DNA from: Alphaproteobacteria bacterium | Lineage (GTDB): Bacteria; Pseudomonadota; Alphaproteobacteria; UBA6615 | DNA: 64,000 nucleotides | NCBI GenBank assembly: GCA_039980135.1 | Contig: JBDXCV010000011.1 | Span: 124,001-188,000, forward strand | Reading direction: 5' to 3' | Shown: piece by piece, positions 62,116 through 64,000 of the stretch | Layout of the letters: each line of letters opens with the position of its first letter | Position numbering within the stretch: position 1 is the first letter of the stretch | Program-made: the position numbers and the translations under genes | Notes under the pieces: generated by a model | Database searches by the model: none | What the model was told of the DNA's origin: nothing | Seen by the model: the letters and a program-made list of their open reading frames with translations, nothing else

Positions 62116-62646
62116 TTTTTCCCCCTTATGAGTTAATTCAGACTTACAAGCCTTCGGACCACAACATTTCGTGGGCGCCGAGGAGTATCACACAACATGT
62201 TCGAAATCTGTCAAGGAGGCGAATACAGTACAAGTGTACAAAATTAAGTATATATAATAAAAAATGCTAAGGAAACTTTCTTATATACTGTATAATATTT
62301 TGTAATTTGCGTATATATTCCATAATTGTGCCAGAAATTTGGAATATATTACTATGTTAAATTGATAAGTCCGTTTTATTTACATAATTTTATTACTTGC
62401 GGCGGCGCCGATGCCGTCAATCGGACGCTGCCACTGAAGTATGCAGACTATGACGGCTCGCCATATCGAACGGGCGTTGGTCCGCGTGAAACGGATTATT
62501 CTTGGCATACATCGGTCTGGCGCCCACTAAGTGATCTTGAAGTCCTCAGGCGGTTGCATTCCCCGACCTGTCAGCGGTACATCTCGACTCTATCGTTTTC
62601 CCGGCCTTCGGCGCCTGGATAACCCGGAGAATAAGAGGTATTGGCT
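62116..62646. other. AT-rich intergenic region with inverted repeats
   Basis: No gene is supported in these 531 bases. Positions about 62200-62400 are strongly AT-rich against GC-rich surroundings. They contain GTACA-AG-TGTAC (about 62232-62243), runs such as TATACTGTATAATATTTTG, and a 10-bp inverted repeat, ATATATTCCA (62313-62322) with TGGAATATAT (62340-62349). An ORF of 98 codons at 62326-62622 crosses the AT/GC boundary and has no ribosome site. The block may hold promoters for the small membrane protein and the flavin reductase, or be foreign DNA. Confidence 0.6.
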
Positions 62647-63147
62647 ATGCCGGAAGCAACCATCGACAGTCGCGAGTTTCGTAACGCATTGGGCAACTTC
62701 GCGACCGGGGTCACGATCATTACGGCCAAGGGCGAGAACGGTGATCTGGTCGGGGTTACCGCCAGCTCGTTCAATTCGGTATCGCTCGATCCGCCGCTGA
62801 TTCTATGGAGCCTCGATCGGAACTCGGCGAGCCTTCAGATACTCGAGGCGGCAAGCCACTTTTGTGTGCATATACTGAGCAAGGATCAGGGCGAGGAATG
62901 CATGGCATTCGCGAAGACCGGCGTTGATAAATTCGCCGACCTGGAATGTGGCGAGGGTCTGGGTGGTGCGCCTCTCATCAATGGTTGCCTGGCGCGATTC
63001 GAATGCCGAAACGTGGTGCATCATGACGGCGGAGATCACGTGATCATTGTTGGCGAAGTCGAGCGTTTCGACGTTCAGGACGGCGAGCCGCTGGTTTTCT
63101 TTCGCGGCAAGCTGAGCAATCTTGCCCCCCAGGCCGGCGACGCCTGA
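62647..63147 (+). CDS. Flavin reductase-like domain protein (HpaC/FMN-binding)
   Basis: A 166-residue flavin:NAD(P)H reductase family protein, which supplies FMNH2 or FADH2 to monooxygenases. It has FRNALGNFATGVTIITAKGENGDLVGVTASSFNSVSLDPPLILWSLDRNSAS at residues 12-63, typical of HpaC/RutF-type proteins, then FCVHILSKDQGEECMAFA and a C-terminal GDHVIIVGEVERFDVQDGEPLVFFRGKL. ATG 62647 has AGAGG at 62634-62638; a TTG at 62641 is in frame. A luciferase-like monooxygenase at 17 kb is a conceivable but distant partner. Confidence 0.9.
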   Translation: MPEATIDSREFRNALGNFATGVTIITAKGENGDLVGVTASSFNSVSLDPPLILWSLDRNSASLQILEAASHFCVHILSKDQGEECMAFAKTGVDKFADLECGEGLGGAPLINGCLARFECRNVVHHDGGDHVIIVGEVERFDVQDGEPLVFFRGKLSNLAPQAGDA

Positions 63148-63272
63148 AGCGCGGCTTTCCGTCGCTTGCCGGGAGTCCCCCTGTTCCAGTTACCCGGCTA
63201 TAATCAAAGGGCACATCCGTACAATCGGATACCCGAACAGAGGCGTTCGCGCCCACGGAGGAGAAATCGGTT

Positions 63273-64000
63273 ATGAAAACCTTGGACCACTGGATTAACG
63301 GCGCGGCCTCTGCCGGCACATCCGATCGTATGGGACCCGTGTTCAATCCGGCGACGGGCGAGCAGGTGGCGCAGGTTCATCTGGCGAGCGGCGCGGATGT
63401 GGATTCGGCCGTCGCCGCGGCAAAGGCCGCATTGCCCGAATGGTCGGCGACGCCGCCTCTGCGGCGCGCCCGGGTCATGTTTCGCTTCAACGAGCTGATC
63501 CTGCAGCACACCGATGAACTGGCCGAGCTGATTACCCTCGAACACGGCAAGACGATCGAGGACGCCAAGGGTGACATCCTGCGCGGTCGCGAGGTCGTCG
63601 AGTACGCCTGCGGCATCCCGCACCTGCTGCGCGGAGACTTCACCGAAGATGTCGGATCCGGCGTGGACGCGTATTCCATGCGCCAAGCAGTCGGTGTGTG
63701 TGTGGGCATTACCCCGTTCAATTTTCCGGCCATGATCCCGCTTTGGATGTTCCCGCTGTCGATCGCCTGCGGAAATACCTTCATCCTCAAGCCGTCGGAA
63801 CGTGACCCGTCATGTCCGTTCCGGCTGGTCGAGCTCGCCCATGAAGCCGGTGTGCCCGAAGGGGTGATCAACATGGTCAACGGCGACAAGGAGGCCGTCG
63901 ATGCGCTCCTGACCCATGCCGATGTCGATGCCGTTTCCTTTGTCGGCTCGACCCCGGTGGCCTCCTACATCTACGCGACGGCTGCCGAGCACGGGAAACG
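63273..64000 (+). CDS. mmsA: CoA-acylating methylmalonate-semialdehyde dehydrogenase (partial, 3' end outside)
   Basis: The first 242 codons of an aldehyde-dehydrogenase-family protein, cut by the window edge. It begins MKTLDHWINGAASAGTSDRM and continues with GPVFNPATGEQVAQVHLASG, the ITLEHGKTIEDAKGDILRGREVVEYACGIPHLLRGD block and GVCVGITPFNFPAMIPLWMFP, CGNTFILKPSERDP, features of MmsA/IolA-type enzymes. These convert malonate or methylmalonate semialdehyde to acetyl- or propionyl-CoA in valine and inositol breakdown. The catalytic Cys lies beyond the end. GGAGGAG precedes the ATG. It follows the flavin reductase by 125 bases. Confidence 0.9.
   Translation, partial: MKTLDHWINGAASAGTSDRMGPVFNPATGEQVAQVHLASGADVDSAVAAAKAALPEWSATPPLRRARVMFRFNELILQHTDELAELITLEHGKTIEDAKGDILRGREVVEYACGIPHLLRGDFTEDVGSGVDAYSMRQAVGVCVGITPFNFPAMIPLWMFPLSIACGNTFILKPSERDPSCPFRLVELAHEAGVPEGVINMVNGDKEAVDALLTHADVDAVSFVGSTPVASYIYATAAEHGK

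Noticed and set aside
62326-62622. 98-codon ORF in the AT-rich gap
   Set aside because: It crosses a sharp base-composition boundary, has no ribosome site and no recognisable domain.

Overview
The window is GC-rich, densely coded DNA with an alphaproteobacterial character. It has a classic mreB-mreC-mreD-pbp2-rodA rod-shape operon, a neighbouring ilvBNC-leuA block, TRAP transport, and many CoA-ester and short-chain dehydrogenase genes as in Rhodospirillales-like heterotrophs. The taxon is inferred from gene content and style only. Coding runs almost end to end, and the last gene (methylmalonate-semialdehyde dehydrogenase) runs off the right edge.

Layout. 1-7 kb: miaA, then branched-chain amino-acid synthesis (ilvB, ilvN, ilvC, leuA). 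leuA is preceded by a leucine-codon-rich leader ORF with alternative hairpins, a probable attenuator. 7-12.5 kb: the elongasome operon with start/stop overlaps. 12.6-16.7 kb: tRNA-Lys(CTT) followed by a 4.0-kb island bounded by a 45-bp duplication of the tRNA 3' end. The island has no integrase. Its only native gene (DUF4238) is split by a 2.7-kb IS1595-family element that has 24-bp inverted ends, an 8-bp target duplication and four candidate cargo ORFs (DUF3800, a 50-aa charged protein, a Cys-rich ORF, a WYL-like protein). 16.9-21.7 kb: a mixed set (luciferase-like monooxygenase, deaminase, NTF2-like protein, degenerate SDR, hydroxypyruvate isomerase, Moco-domain-like protein). 21.8-29.1 kb: four tandem paralogous CocE/NonD hydrolases. 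29.1-34.5 kb: a cupin-membrane fusion, hmgA with an SDR, a CNT nucleoside transporter and a DUF2786 protein whose reading frame has no standard start codon.

34.5-45 kb: a TetR regulator divergent from an acyl-CoA catabolic operon (enoyl-CoA hydratase, acyl-CoA dehydrogenase, CoA ligase, alpha/beta hydrolase), with a 39-bp palindromic region between them. Then come a DctPQM TRAP transporter, an ACMSD-type amidohydrolase and a rhodanese. 45-49.4 kb: a thioesterase and enoyl-CoA hydratase facing an SDR-acyl-CoA dehydrogenase-phosphotransferase operon that resembles a split ACAD10/11 or Lva-type 4-hydroxyacyl-CoA module. 49.4-58.3 kb: an alcohol dehydrogenase/hydratase/esterase operon on the minus strand and a HyuA-HyuB-SDR-MFS operon on the plus strand. 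58.3-64 kb: nitroreductase, acyl-CoA ligase, alpha/beta hydrolase, a small two-TM protein, an AT-rich gap, flavin reductase and mmsA.

The accessory half reads as a catabolic region: substrates are imported (TRAP, CNT, MFS), hydrolysed, activated to CoA thioesters and beta-oxidised. The most unusual items are the nested mobile elements at tRNA-Lys, the leuA leader, the hydrolase array and the acyl-CoA dehydrogenase/kinase pair. No CRISPR array, rRNA or replication origin was seen.
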